Source of the DNA: CAVYXZ01 sp965223835
Lineage (GTDB): Bacteria; Chloroflexota; Anaerolineae; Aggregatilineales; Phototrophicaceae
Assembly: GCA_965223835.1 (NCBI GenBank)
Contig: CBDCXQ010000001.1
Location: forward strand, 6,138,001-6,202,000
DNA: 64,000 nt
Direction: 5' to 3'
Shown: piece by piece, positions 8,473 to 17,003 of the stretch
Numbering within the stretch: the first letter of the stretch is position 1
Layout: each line of letters opens with the position of its first letter
Notes under the pieces: generated by a model
What the model saw: the letters and a program-made list of their open reading frames with translations, nothing else
Databases searched by the model: none
Told to the model about the DNA's origin: nothing
Program-made: the position numbers and the translations under genes

Positions 8473-8790
8473 GTCGTGTTTCTGCAACCAGGCCACAAAT
8501 TGTTCGGCACTGGGTTCAGTGATCATCGCTCCCCGATCAATCCCGCGCGGGCTGGTGCCAGCGGGCAAGGGTGGCGGCTCTTCAATGGGAAAATCCGTGC
8601 CGTTCTGGGTGACGATCAACGTCGGGACCGAGAGGAAGCCCGTCCATTGCAACACCCGGTCGCGGGCGTCAGGGTCCTTGTCGATAAAAATCTCACGATA
8701 GGGGATATTCTGCTGCTGTAAGACACGCCGGGCCGACGAGATAAACGGACAGCCAATCGTTCGTGAATACATCACCAGTTCTTTGCTCAT
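8455..8790 (-). CDS. Glutaredoxin-like thioredoxin-fold protein, monothiol variant
   Basis: A 111-aa protein starting with the glutaredoxin pattern MYSRTIGCPFISSARRVL. The active site is Cys-Pro-Phe-Ile rather than the usual Cys-x-x-Cys, so only the N-terminal cysteine is left. This suggests monothiol or thiol-binding activity rather than dithiol reduction. The cis-Pro loop is present (LSVPTLIV). A 30-residue Pro/Gly-rich insertion (EEPPPLPAG) precedes the final helix, so it is longer than classic glutaredoxins (about 85 aa). It converges on and overlaps the methyltransferase gene. Confidence 0.75.
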   Translation of the reverse strand: MSKELVMYSRTIGCPFISSARRVLQQQNIPYREIFIDKDPDARDRVLQWTGFLSVPTLIVTQNGTDFPIEEPPPLPAGTSPRGIDRGAMITEPSAEQFVAWLQKHDLAGEQ

Positions 8791-8966
8791 TGAATCCGGC
8801 TCCAGAATGGGTAGTTGGTGGCGCTGTGATGCCCTGCACCTCGTTGATCTTACGTTCGTTTGAGAGAAATTTCAAATAAACGTTAAATTACAATCGCCCA
8901 TACCCCCATTCAATCTATTTTCTGTTATGCTTTACAACAAAATGAACTTCTTAAGATTGGAATTTT

Positions 8967-9818
8967 ATGCTCAAGCATCAATGGTTTGATCTGCGATTGC
9001 ATAGCGATGATGAACTCAAAGCGCTTTTGAAGACAACAGTCACTTCGCGCACCACGTTGCATGAATGGCCGTTGTCATGTGTGCAACAAATTATTACCGA
9101 ACGGGGGCAGCAGTGGATTTACAAGACACAGACTGGCCCCACTGTCGAGAGTCGGTTTTATGCCCAGGCACAATCCAAGCTATTGGTCGCGGCCCGCACC
9201 CTCTATGAACAAGCCGGATATTCCATTATGTTGTTCGAGCACATTGATGCGCCGTTGGTCCAGGACCTCACCCTCACCAGTGATGTTATTATGCACATTG
9301 GCCGCGACATCCAGCAGCAAATCGGTCGGATTCAAGGCAATATCCCCGTATTGTTTGATGTCAGCAGCCCGGTCAAGTGGCGACGGTTAGTCCACGACAC
9401 GGTGGATCAGTTGAACTTACTGGTTGTTGAGGGTCATTTTAACGAGGTGGCAGCCGAAGCGATTGCGACATTACAAAACCGAGTTTTAAGCGACCGAGTT
9501 CTCAATGCGACTCTCAGCAATTGTGGTCTGGTACATGGCGATCTGACTGGCGATAATTTATTTGTTCTGCCTGCGGGCGGTTACAAACTTATCGACTGGA
9601 CACGACCGTTCCGGGGTCCGACCGACCTTGACCTGGTGGCGTTGCTAGAATCGTTGGGGCATGATCCGCGAGAACACGTGGATAGTCGTCTGCTGACCAT
9701 GTTTTTGATGCTGCGCATCAACTGGTTGACAAGTTGCGCGCGACGCTGGTTCACCGCCGGTGCGGCGGGTTATGACCGTCAAATTGCTGATTTGATCACA
9801 CAAATTGTCGATGCCTAA
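8967..9818 (+). CDS. Aminoglycoside phosphotransferase (APH)-fold kinase
   Basis: A 283-aa protein kinase-like phosphotransferase. The catalytic loop is LVHGDLTGDNLF, with Asp as base and Asn binding magnesium. It is followed by KLIDWTRPFRGPTDLDL, where the usual DFG-equivalent IDW(E/D) Asp is present and the next acidic residue is replaced by Thr. The N-lobe is weakly conserved, with Lys in QWIYKTQTGP as a likely ATP contact. Members phosphorylate aminoglycosides, choline, homoserine or sugars; the substrate is not determinable here. The downstream hotdog gene starts 14 nt after it. Confidence 0.75.
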   Translation: MLKHQWFDLRLHSDDELKALLKTTVTSRTTLHEWPLSCVQQIITERGQQWIYKTQTGPTVESRFYAQAQSKLLVAARTLYEQAGYSIMLFEHIDAPLVQDLTLTSDVIMHIGRDIQQQIGRIQGNIPVLFDVSSPVKWRRLVHDTVDQLNLLVVEGHFNEVAAEAIATLQNRVLSDRVLNATLSNCGLVHGDLTGDNLFVLPAGGYKLIDWTRPFRGPTDLDLVALLESLGHDPREHVDSRLLTMFLMLRINWLTSCARRWFTAGAAGYDRQIADLITQIVDA

Positions 9819-9831
9819 TCGAAGCGAGGCT

Positions 9832-10293
9832 ATGATGACTGCTTATCCAATCCAGAACTTTTATCCCGCCCATGTTGCGACTTGCTATGGCTGCGGTCGC
9901 AACAATGAACACGGCTTGCACGTTCAGACTTATTGGGATGGAACTGAAGGAATCTGTCGGTTTATGCCGCAGGATTATCACACCGCGTTTCCAGGGGTCG
10001 TCTATGGTGGTTTGCTGGCAAGCTTGATAGACTGTCATAGTATTGGTACCGCGATTGCAGCCATATACGACGCCGAGCAGCGCCCTCCTGGCACTGACCC
10101 GCAAATTACCTGTGTTACTGGCAACCTGAATGTGGATTTCATCAAGCCAACCCCAATCACTACCGAACTGATCCTCCGGTCTCGGATTGATGAACTGACT
10201 GAGCGCAAGGCCATCGTCGCAAGCACAGTGTATGCTGGCGATGAAAAAACAGTTCAGGCTAAAGTCATTGCGGTTCGCATTGGATCACGTTAA
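9832..10293 (+). CDS. Hotdog-fold (PaaI/4HBT-like) acyl-CoA thioesterase
   Basis: A small thioesterase of about 153 aa. It has the central hotdog helix in the PaaI-like context FPGVVYGGLLASLIDCHSIGTA, with the Gly-Gly turn and the acidic Asp in the helix. The later strands are VTGNLNVDFIKPTPI and LILRSRIDELTERKAIV. The N-terminal CYGCGRNNEHGLHVQ with two cysteines is frequent in this subgroup. ATG 9832 (or 9835) follows a GCGAGG RBS; an in-frame TTG at 9805 and ATG at 9811 are less likely. It probably hydrolyses a CoA thioester in the cytoplasm and may be co-transcribed with the phosphotransferase. Confidence 0.85.
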   Translation: MMTAYPIQNFYPAHVATCYGCGRNNEHGLHVQTYWDGTEGICRFMPQDYHTAFPGVVYGGLLASLIDCHSIGTAIAAIYDAEQRPPGTDPQITCVTGNLNVDFIKPTPITTELILRSRIDELTERKAIVASTVYAGDEKTVQAKVIAVRIGSR

Positions 10294-10428
10294 GGCATTG
10301 GTGACTTGAACCGGGTTTCCGCGAATGGGCATGGCGAAACAATGATGACGCCAGGGATGGAATATGATATAACAGGATAACTTTAATATCAGAAGCGTGA
10401 TTGATCGCAAGCGATTCACGAATTGGCA

Positions 10429-11970
10429 ATGGAAAACTATATTCGATCATCATTATTGAGTTCAGATGACCCCACATATGCTGAGGCCGAGCGTTTTATC
10501 CTCACCGCCTTGAACGCGATCTCCGCCCATGTCGCGATTCTAGACGAAGCGGGCGCGATCCTTGAGGTGAATGCGGCGTGGCGACATTTTGCCCGGAGCA
10601 ACGGCTTCAAGGAAACCAACTATGGTGTCGGTATGAATTACCTGCACGTATGTGAACGGGCGACCAACCGCGAGGCGCAGGTGGTCGCCGCTGGCATCCG
10701 ATCCGTGATGGACGAAGAACAAGAAGAATTCTGGCTGGAATATCCCTGTCACAGCCCGACCCAACGACGCTGGTACGTCGTTCGGGTGACGCGCTTTGAC
10801 TGGTACGGTCATGTGCGGCTGATCGTCGCGCATCAAAATGTGACCGAACTCAAACAGGTGCAGATCGAACTGGAAACCAGCAATACGCGCCTTGAAGCGA
10901 TACTCAATCATGTCGTCAATGGCATCATCACCACCAATCGGCATGGTGAAATTCTGTCGGTTAATCAAGCGATGACGACGATCTTCGGCTACGACACGGA
11001 TGAGCTGATCGGCCAATCGGTACAAATACTCATTAATGAATCTGACCAGTCGAATCAGATCAGTGATTTTGTGGCCCGCAACATGACTGGTGAAGAAGTT
11101 GTGGGGCGGCGTAAAGATGGGACGGTGTTCCCGTTGTTGATTGCCATGAGCGAAATGCGAATCAGCAATCAGGTGTTGTTTACCGGTGTTTTACAGGACA
11201 TCACCGCCCGCAAGCAGCTCGAAGCTGAGCAGGTGGAAAAACATCGGTTAGAAATTGCGCTCGATCAAGAACGGGAATTGCGCCAGCTAAAGAATCGCTT
11301 TATCTCGATGATGTCACACGAACTCAAAACACCGCTGGCAAGCATCCTGCTGGCAAGTGATTTTATTAAGCACTACAGTGATCGCGCTACACCCGAAGAA
11401 AACGCCGAGTCAATCGAAGCGATTGAGACGCAAGTTCATTACCTTTCCGAAATCGTGGATGATGTAACGACCATCAGCAAAGTCGAATTTATGGGCGAAG
11501 ATCTTAACCGCGAAGTATATGATCTGGAAACGTACCTGCGCGACATCATCGAAGAATTGGAATGGGTCCATCACCAGACCCACCGACTGATGTATAGCGG
11601 TGTGGAGCGGCGAGTCGAAGCCCAATTTGACCGCAAGTTACTACGCCGCGCCATCACCAACCTGATGAGTAACGCGATCAAATATTCACCGGATGGGGGT
11701 GATGTTTGCCTTGATCTGGCGGTTGACTCCAATATAGCGACCATCACCGTTTCCGACTCTGGAATCGGCATTCCCGAAGAAGACTTGCCGCGATTATTTG
11801 ATGCCTTTCACCGGGCGGAGAATGTAGGCAGCTTGCCCGGCACGGGTCTGGGATTAGCCATCGCCCGCCAGTCCATTGAACTACATGGCGGTACGATTGC
11901 GGTGACCAGCCAGGTTGGGGTTGGCACGACTTTCACCGTGAAGTTACCATTGCAGCCCCTCAAAGCATAA
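10429..11970 (+). CDS. PAS-domain sensor histidine kinase (soluble)
   Basis: A 513-aa kinase with no membrane segments. Two N-terminal PAS domains (about residues 25-145 and 155-275; the second has NGIITTNRHGEILSVNQA and the PAC-like VLFTGVLQDITARKQLE) are joined by a coiled coil to HisKA, with the phosphorylated His in MMSHELKTPLAS near residue 297. The HATPase_c domain has the N box NLMSNAIKYSP, G1 DSGIGIP and G2 GTGLGLAIARQ. It should sense a cytoplasmic or redox/ligand signal through PAS. No response regulator gene is adjacent, so it is an orphan kinase. The downstream gene starts 11 nt later and may be co-transcribed. Confidence 0.93.
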   Translation: MENYIRSSLLSSDDPTYAEAERFILTALNAISAHVAILDEAGAILEVNAAWRHFARSNGFKETNYGVGMNYLHVCERATNREAQVVAAGIRSVMDEEQEEFWLEYPCHSPTQRRWYVVRVTRFDWYGHVRLIVAHQNVTELKQVQIELETSNTRLEAILNHVVNGIITTNRHGEILSVNQAMTTIFGYDTDELIGQSVQILINESDQSNQISDFVARNMTGEEVVGRRKDGTVFPLLIAMSEMRISNQVLFTGVLQDITARKQLEAEQVEKHRLEIALDQERELRQLKNRFISMMSHELKTPLASILLASDFIKHYSDRATPEENAESIEAIETQVHYLSEIVDDVTTISKVEFMGEDLNREVYDLETYLRDIIEELEWVHHQTHRLMYSGVERRVEAQFDRKLLRRAITNLMSNAIKYSPDGGDVCLDLAVDSNIATITVSDSGIGIPEEDLPRLFDAFHRAENVGSLPGTGLGLAIARQSIELHGGTIAVTSQVGVGTTFTVKLPLQPLKA

Positions 11971-11981
11971 TGTAATTAGCG

Positions 11982-13541
11982 ATGTTACGAACATTGGTGC
12001 CGCCTGTGAAGCGTTCCTATTATTGGTGTTGCGGCGATCAGCAGGATGCTGGGTTGCGTTTAGCGACACTGGTTTTTTTTGTGTTGCTTTTGCTCGCCAG
12101 CTTGACTTCGAGCGTTACATACGCTCAGGATGAAATTGATAACCTGCTGAATTATGGCGCGACAATAACGGGTCGCTTGACCAATCAGACTTCACGCGTA
12201 ATTTACGGTTTCGATGGCCTACGGGGTGAGGTCGTGTCACTCAATTTGCAGGTAATCAGTGGCGATTTGGACCCGGTGTTGTTGGTGCTTAATGCTCGCG
12301 GCCAGCCGATTGTCCAGTTTGATGATCGCGCCGGGAATCGGGTACCCAATGTCCAGTCGCTACGACTGCCCGGTACTGACCGCTATACCGTTGTGGTCGG
12401 GCGCTTTGGCAACAGCATTGGCACCACCACCGGCAACTATGAATTGACGCTTGATCGCGTAGGAGTGAGTTCGGCATCGGGCAGTATGTTGCGCTTTGGC
12501 GATCAGGTGATTAACAATATTACCGATATGCAGCCGCAACTTTATTACAGTTTTCGGGCTCAGCGCGGCGATATTGTGGACGTGCGGATGCGACGGGTCT
12601 CCGGGGATCTGGATCCATATATACAGATCGTCGATAGTGAAGCATTTGTGCTGGCGGATAATGATGATACGCTGGGGGCGTCCACCCCATTTGACAGCAC
12701 GATCTCCGGGCTGGTGATTGAAGAACCTGGAACCTATATCATTGTTGCTTCGCGTTATGGGCAGGCCGCCGGCATCAGCAGTGGTAATTTTGTGCTGACG
12801 CTCGAGGAAGCGGATAATAGCGGACTGGGCAACACGCCCCAAACGGCGATTCCGCTGCCGTTGGGTGCAACCGTCAGCAACGAACTGACGCCGCAGCAAT
12901 TTGTGAAATATTATCGTTTCGAGGCACAGGCGGATGACATCATCACCATTCGGATGAGTCGCGGCGCAACCGGCATCCTCGACTCGTTCGTCGTGCTGGC
13001 GAATACGGGACTGGTCGAAATGGTTGCTGATGATGACGCCGGTGGGGGACAGAACGCCCTGATTGACCAGTATCGCATCCCCGAAACGGGTACCTACTAT
13101 ATCATCGCGACTCGTTTTGACCGCGAAGCCGGGACGACCAGTGGAGAATATCGGCTGGAATTGCAAAATCTGGGGAATGCTTTCGATGATGTATCGGCGG
13201 ACACTGCCCGCATCAGCTATGGCACAACGGTTACGGGTCGCATTGATGCGGAAACACCAGAACAAGTCTACGCCTTCTGGGGTGTGGAGGGTGACACCAT
13301 TACTGTATCGATGAATCGCGGTGATGGTAATCTTGACCCGGTGGTGAGCATCCTGAACAGTGAGGAACAGGTTGTTAGCAACGATGACGACAGTGGTGGC
13401 GGACAGAATGCCCGTATCAGTGAATATACCATCCCGGAAACGGGAACCTATTATCTCCGTGCTACCCGCTATAGTGGTGATACTGGCCCCACGAACACCG
13501 AGGGTAGTTTCATTCTGGTGCTGGCCCGCCGCTTCAACTAA
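11982..13541 (+). CDS. Secreted protein with four PPC (pre-peptidase C-terminal) repeats
   Basis: A 519-aa exported protein. The N-terminal region has a long n-region and a Leu/Val-rich h-region ending Val-Thr-Tyr-Ala-Gln. The mature part is four tandem PPC-type beta-sandwich repeats of about 110 residues, starting near residues 50, 165, 285 and 405. Each shows the pattern of an aromatic strand (YYSFRAQRGD, YYRFEAQADD, VYAFWGVEGD), then D-Y-x-V-x-x or L-D-P-x-x-x-x, an acidic DDD turn and a closing G-T-Y strand with R-Y/F. No enzymatic domain is attached, so it is a repeat-only exoprotein, possibly cell-surface or carbohydrate-binding. It directly follows the histidine kinase gene. Confidence 0.85.
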   Translation: MLRTLVPPVKRSYYWCCGDQQDAGLRLATLVFFVLLLLASLTSSVTYAQDEIDNLLNYGATITGRLTNQTSRVIYGFDGLRGEVVSLNLQVISGDLDPVLLVLNARGQPIVQFDDRAGNRVPNVQSLRLPGTDRYTVVVGRFGNSIGTTTGNYELTLDRVGVSSASGSMLRFGDQVINNITDMQPQLYYSFRAQRGDIVDVRMRRVSGDLDPYIQIVDSEAFVLADNDDTLGASTPFDSTISGLVIEEPGTYIIVASRYGQAAGISSGNFVLTLEEADNSGLGNTPQTAIPLPLGATVSNELTPQQFVKYYRFEAQADDIITIRMSRGATGILDSFVVLANTGLVEMVADDDAGGGQNALIDQYRIPETGTYYIIATRFDREAGTTSGEYRLELQNLGNAFDDVSADTARISYGTTVTGRIDAETPEQVYAFWGVEGDTITVSMNRGDGNLDPVVSILNSEEQVVSNDDDSGGGQNARISEYTIPETGTYYLRATRYSGDTGPTNTEGSFILVLARRFN

Positions 13542-13584
13542 GCCGCTGGCTGGTTACGGTTGCTGGTCCGGTTAGAGGTATTCA

Positions 13585-13785
13585 TCACTTGCTGGATTCG
13601 CGGCGATTGCGATAAGTAATGATGCGGGCGACTATGTCATATAGAAAATAGCCCAGCAGGGCACCACGCGTCGGATAACGAGCGGCAACCAATCCAAAGA
13701 CTGGGTAGCTGACAAACATCATGCCGCGTATCATCACTGTTGCTAAGAGTAGGACAAGCAAATGTTTGCGAATGATGAGTCTCAA
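13585..13785 (-). CDS. Small membrane protein (tentative)
   Basis: A 66-aa frame just downstream of the minus-strand glycosyltransferase, starting at TTG 13785, 11 nt after its stop codon. The sequence is basic at the start (RLIIRKH), has two hydrophobic segments (LLVLLLATVMIRGMMFV and GALLGYFLYDIVARII) and ends with basic residues (RNRRESSK). This looks like a genuine two-pass membrane protein. No ATG is near and no strong RBS is visible; expression would rely on coupling to the upstream gene. The open frame extends further upstream inside the glycosyltransferase, but that part looks like a shadow. Confidence 0.4.
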   Translation of the reverse strand: MRLIIRKHLLVLLLATVMIRGMMFVSYPVFGLVAARYPTRGALLGYFLYDIVARIITYRNRRESSK

Positions 13786-13795
13786 GTAAAATTCA

Positions 13796-15340
13796 TTACC
13801 AATCAGAAGCCAGTTGATTGGCAGCGATGCCGAGTAGCTGAAAGTTGCCATTGACGGCAACCAATGGCAACCGCTCATCGATTTCAACCCCATTGTACAG
13901 CGCATCCATCGAGACACGATCAGCAGGGAGCAAAATGTAATCCACCTCGTACTGGCTCGCGGCGTCAAGGATGGCCTCACGATCATCGCTGGGCATCATC
14001 ACCGCATAAAAGCCCTGGTAATTCAGCATGAACGGATCTTGCGCCATCACCGTGATCCGCGCATCACCGGTCACGTCTCCCAGTTCATTGAGTGTCGTTT
14101 GTAGGGCAGTCATCTCACCGTTGTAACGCATGATGAGATTGTAGTCGGCCCGAATCAGTTCAATGCCATTGAGCAGCATAAACAGGGCAATCAGCGCTGT
14201 TGCCATGATAGCGACGCGCCGGGGTGTGATATAGGTTTGGATGGCCCAGGCGCTAATGACGGCCCAGAAGGGAATCATCACCATATAGCTTTTTTTATAG
14301 CTGCCGCCCATTGAGTGAAAGGGTGTGAGAATGCTATAAAACACGAACAGGCCCAGAATAAACAGTAGCGGCGTGACCAGGAAAAGTAAACGTGACCGAT
14401 CTCGTTGGGTGATGACGCCGAATAGACCAATGAGCGCTGTGATGGGCAATGCCATGTCCAGTGTCGTATAAGAAAACTTCACGTTAGCCAGGATATGGAA
14501 GACGATATTGCGCAGAATATTCGGCCAACCCCACGCCAGATAATGCTCCAGGTTTAGCTCCCGGCTGTAGGTGAACTGGTCGATAAAACTGGTCATATAG
14601 AGTGTTCGGCTGGGACCGGGTGGGAATAGGGCATTAAAAAGCTGGTAATTGCGCAATAGCCAGGGGCTGAGGATCACTAGCCAGACAATGGGTAGGGCAA
14701 TCAGCCACCGCCAGCGGACGGGCTGCCCACTCCATCGCCACAAAATGAGCGTGCCAAACAGCATAGCTGGCAACAAGAGTACACCGTCCTGACGCGAAAG
14801 CTGTGCCAGACCGCCCAGGATACCGGCCAGAACAAACCATTGTGGGCGCTGGTACCAGCCCAGATAAAAACACCCCAGCGCGCTGCTGGCAAATAGCACA
14901 TACGAAATTACGGTATCGGTCCGCACCGACCCCAGTAGAAACTCTGGCAAAAAAACGATTAACCCCGCCGCCAGCAACCGGGTGTGTTCAGGCAGATTCG
15001 CAGCGGCTGCCAGTCCATATGTCAGCAGCGCTAACAGGGTACCGATCACGACCGAGGAAAGCAGCGCAGCCAACAGGCTGTTGCCCAGCAATGTAATGCC
15101 CAACGCAGGCCATACCGCCGGCAGCGGCATCCAGTAATCGATGGGGTGCGTGACCGTCGTCGGTGGCAAATGATACTGCCAGATATAGTCAATAACGAAA
15201 CCGCGCCCTTCGACCAGGCTCTGCGCGAGGTTATAATAATGGTTTGGATCTGAGATACCGGGGTGTTGTGCGAGAGCCGCCAGTGCCAACCGCACGCCAA
15301 AACCGGCTACCAGAATCACGATCAGCCAGCGTGATGGCAT
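13796..15340 (-). CDS. Membrane glycosyltransferase of the GT39/ArnT-like (GT-C) type
   Basis: A 514-aa polytopic membrane protein with about ten hydrophobic segments. The first extracytoplasmic loop carries the acidic GT-C type signature (GISDPNHYYNLAQSLVEGRGFVIDY region, with Asp and Tyr residues near position 33), and the PMT_2-like helix LARQD-type motif is QLSRQDGVLLLPAML. The C-terminal about 110 residues form a soluble extracytoplasmic domain. Such enzymes transfer sugars from polyprenyl-phosphate donors to lipids or proteins outside the membrane. It is divergent from a second enzyme of the same type at 15377, with only 36 bp between the starts. Confidence 0.8.
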   Translation of the reverse strand: MPSRWLIVILVAGFGVRLALAALAQHPGISDPNHYYNLAQSLVEGRGFVIDYIWQYHLPPTTVTHPIDYWMPLPAVWPALGITLLGNSLLAALLSSVVIGTLLALLTYGLAAAANLPEHTRLLAAGLIVFLPEFLLGSVRTDTVISYVLFASSALGCFYLGWYQRPQWFVLAGILGGLAQLSRQDGVLLLPAMLFGTLILWRWSGQPVRWRWLIALPIVWLVILSPWLLRNYQLFNALFPPGPSRTLYMTSFIDQFTYSRELNLEHYLAWGWPNILRNIVFHILANVKFSYTTLDMALPITALIGLFGVITQRDRSRLLFLVTPLLFILGLFVFYSILTPFHSMGGSYKKSYMVMIPFWAVISAWAIQTYITPRRVAIMATALIALFMLLNGIELIRADYNLIMRYNGEMTALQTTLNELGDVTGDARITVMAQDPFMLNYQGFYAVMMPSDDREAILDAASQYEVDYILLPADRVSMDALYNGVEIDERLPLVAVNGNFQLLGIAANQLASDW

Positions 15341-15376
15341 AACAGTCTCCGGTCAGAAAGAGCAAAATAGTATCAT

Positions 15377-16750
15377 ATGTTGCCCAAAACACTCAACCGG
15401 CTACTTTTTGTCATCTTGCTGCTGGCGCTGGCCCTGCGGTTGGGGTATGGGCTGACACAAGAACACCGGTTAGGTTTTGAAGGTGGCAGCAGCGATACCA
15501 CCTGGTATCTGGCAATGAGTTATGCGTTAGTGACGGGCTTCGACCAGGGTGCTTTACCCGGCTATGCGGATGATGTCTACCCGGACGGTTATCCTATCGC
15601 GCTGCAGTCGCTGCCCACGCCGCCGCTGTATCTGCTGTTTATCGGTATCCCACAAACTTTATTGCCCCGCGCAGCAGCAATTATGATGATCCGGGTGCTG
15701 CAAGCGTTGCTGAGTACTGCGACGGTTTATCTGGCTTATCGCTTGACCAATAAGCTGGTGGAAGATCAACGGACCGGGTTGATCGTGGCCGGAGTTTTGG
15801 CGGTTGCGCCCGCGTTTATCGTTGAAGTGGCGCAGATCACTACCGAAACGCTGTATATCTTCCTGGTGACGGCAGCGTTGACGATCTATGTCGAACGATT
15901 TGACCAGTCACCACGCGGGCTGGCAATTGTCGGTCTCTTACTCGGATTAGCCACATTGACACGGGCCGTACTGCTGCTATTTCCACTGGGTCTAGCGTTG
16001 CATCTGCTCTTGGCACAGCGCTGGCGACGCGGCTTACGCTCAACTGTAATCCTATTGAGTCTTTATGTGATCGTCGTGGGCAGTTGGACTGCCTACAATC
16101 TCGTAAGGTGGGATCGCTGGGTGATCGGTGGGGAAGGCTTTGCGGCGTTTCTGTTCGTTGGCGCATTAGAAGATGGCTGGCAGGGACCAGAGGCTGTTGA
16201 TGAGGCGTTGGCAGAAGATGGCGAATTGCCAACGAATTCAGCGGATCAACAAAGTCTATATCTCGACAATGCCGGAGCCATCATCACGAGCGATCTACTG
16301 GGCTATGTGCAGCGCCGCGTTGGGCAGTTGGCGGGGGCGGTGTTGCAACCACATGGTACGCTCAATTTCGGCGGTGCGGGTATCGGGCAACTGATGTCGG
16401 ACTGGCTGCGCAATGATCGACGCATCACTGGATTTTTTGAAGTCACCACCGCACCGGGATTCTGGCCCAAGCTGGCATTGTATGGTTTCCATTATGTGAG
16501 CCTGATCGCGGGGTTGGCAGGCCTGTGGCTGACGCGGCGGCGCTGGCGCTTGACCTTGCCGCTAGCGGGATTTATCCTGTACACCTTGCTCATTCACCTG
16601 CTGCTGGATGCCATCCCGCGCTACATCTTCCCGACGAGTGTGTTCTGGTGGGTCTTCGCTGGGATTGCGCTGGCGGCACTAGTTCAGCAGATTAGCATCT
16701 GGGAAAAACGTTCAAGTGTGAACTCTGTGGCGATAGAGAAACAATCATGA
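15377..16750 (+). CDS. Membrane glycosyltransferase of the GT39/PMT_2-like (GT-C) type
   Basis: A 457-aa polytopic protein with a signal-anchor start (LLFVILLLALALRLGYG) and an acidic first outer loop (GGSSDTTWYLAMSYALV), followed by a PMT_2-like segment with LTRAVLLLFPLGL. About nine membrane helices end with WWVFAGIALAALVQQ. It should use a lipid-linked sugar donor. Its stop overlaps the start of a truncated tsaD by four bases (ATGA at 16747-16750). Its last 342 nt lie inside the duplicated segment 16409-16900, and a second copy of this C-terminus lies at 19386-19727. Confidence 0.8.
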   Translation: MLPKTLNRLLFVILLLALALRLGYGLTQEHRLGFEGGSSDTTWYLAMSYALVTGFDQGALPGYADDVYPDGYPIALQSLPTPPLYLLFIGIPQTLLPRAAAIMMIRVLQALLSTATVYLAYRLTNKLVEDQRTGLIVAGVLAVAPAFIVEVAQITTETLYIFLVTAALTIYVERFDQSPRGLAIVGLLLGLATLTRAVLLLFPLGLALHLLLAQRWRRGLRSTVILLSLYVIVVGSWTAYNLVRWDRWVIGGEGFAAFLFVGALEDGWQGPEAVDEALAEDGELPTNSADQQSLYLDNAGAIITSDLLGYVQRRVGQLAGAVLQPHGTLNFGGAGIGQLMSDWLRNDRRITGFFEVTTAPGFWPKLALYGFHYVSLIAGLAGLWLTRRRWRLTLPLAGFILYTLLIHLLLDAIPRYIFPTSVFWWVFAGIALAALVQQISIWEKRSSVNSVAIEKQS

Positions 16751-16900
16751 TGACGATACTTGGAATCGAAACTTCATGCGATGAAACGGCGGCGGCAGTC
16801 GTGATTGATGGCACGACGATTGCGTCCAATGTCGTCGCCTCACAGATTGACTTGCACGCTCAATATGGCGGCGTATTCCCTGAACTGGCGTCCCGTGCCC
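16409..16900 (+). repeat. 492-bp direct repeat, left copy
   Basis: This segment covers the 3' end of the glycosyltransferase gene and the first 154 nt of tsaD. It matches 19386-19877 without any gap (constant offset 2977). By hand count there are about 40 mismatches in 492 positions, roughly 92% identity, mostly at third codon positions. Homology stops abruptly on both sides. Confidence 0.9.
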
Positions 16901-16959
16901 TTGCCTCTTTTTGCCATCCTAAAGACCATTATGCTTGCATGGTGTGGGGTTTGGGTTAA
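16747..16959 (+). pseudogene. tsaD: Truncated tsaD (5' fragment)
   Basis: The first 51 or so residues match the intact TsaD at 19724 almost exactly (LGIETSCDETAAAVV, then QYGGVFPELASRA). The frame then runs into unrelated sequence at 16901 and stops after 19 foreign residues. The 70-aa product lacks the His-x-Glu-Gly-His metal site and most of the ATP fold, so it cannot be active. It keeps the 4-nt overlap with the glycosyltransferase stop, as in the intact arrangement. It marks the left junction of the insert. Confidence 0.9.
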
Positions 16960-17003
16960 ACTTGCAACCCAGATCTTGGAAGCTAGCCGGGAACCTTGAA
17001 TTC

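Noticed and set aside
12360..13265. 301-aa minus-strand frame
   Set aside because: It lies fully opposite the PPC-repeat gene, is rich in His/Arg/Ile without any motif, and mirrors its repeats.
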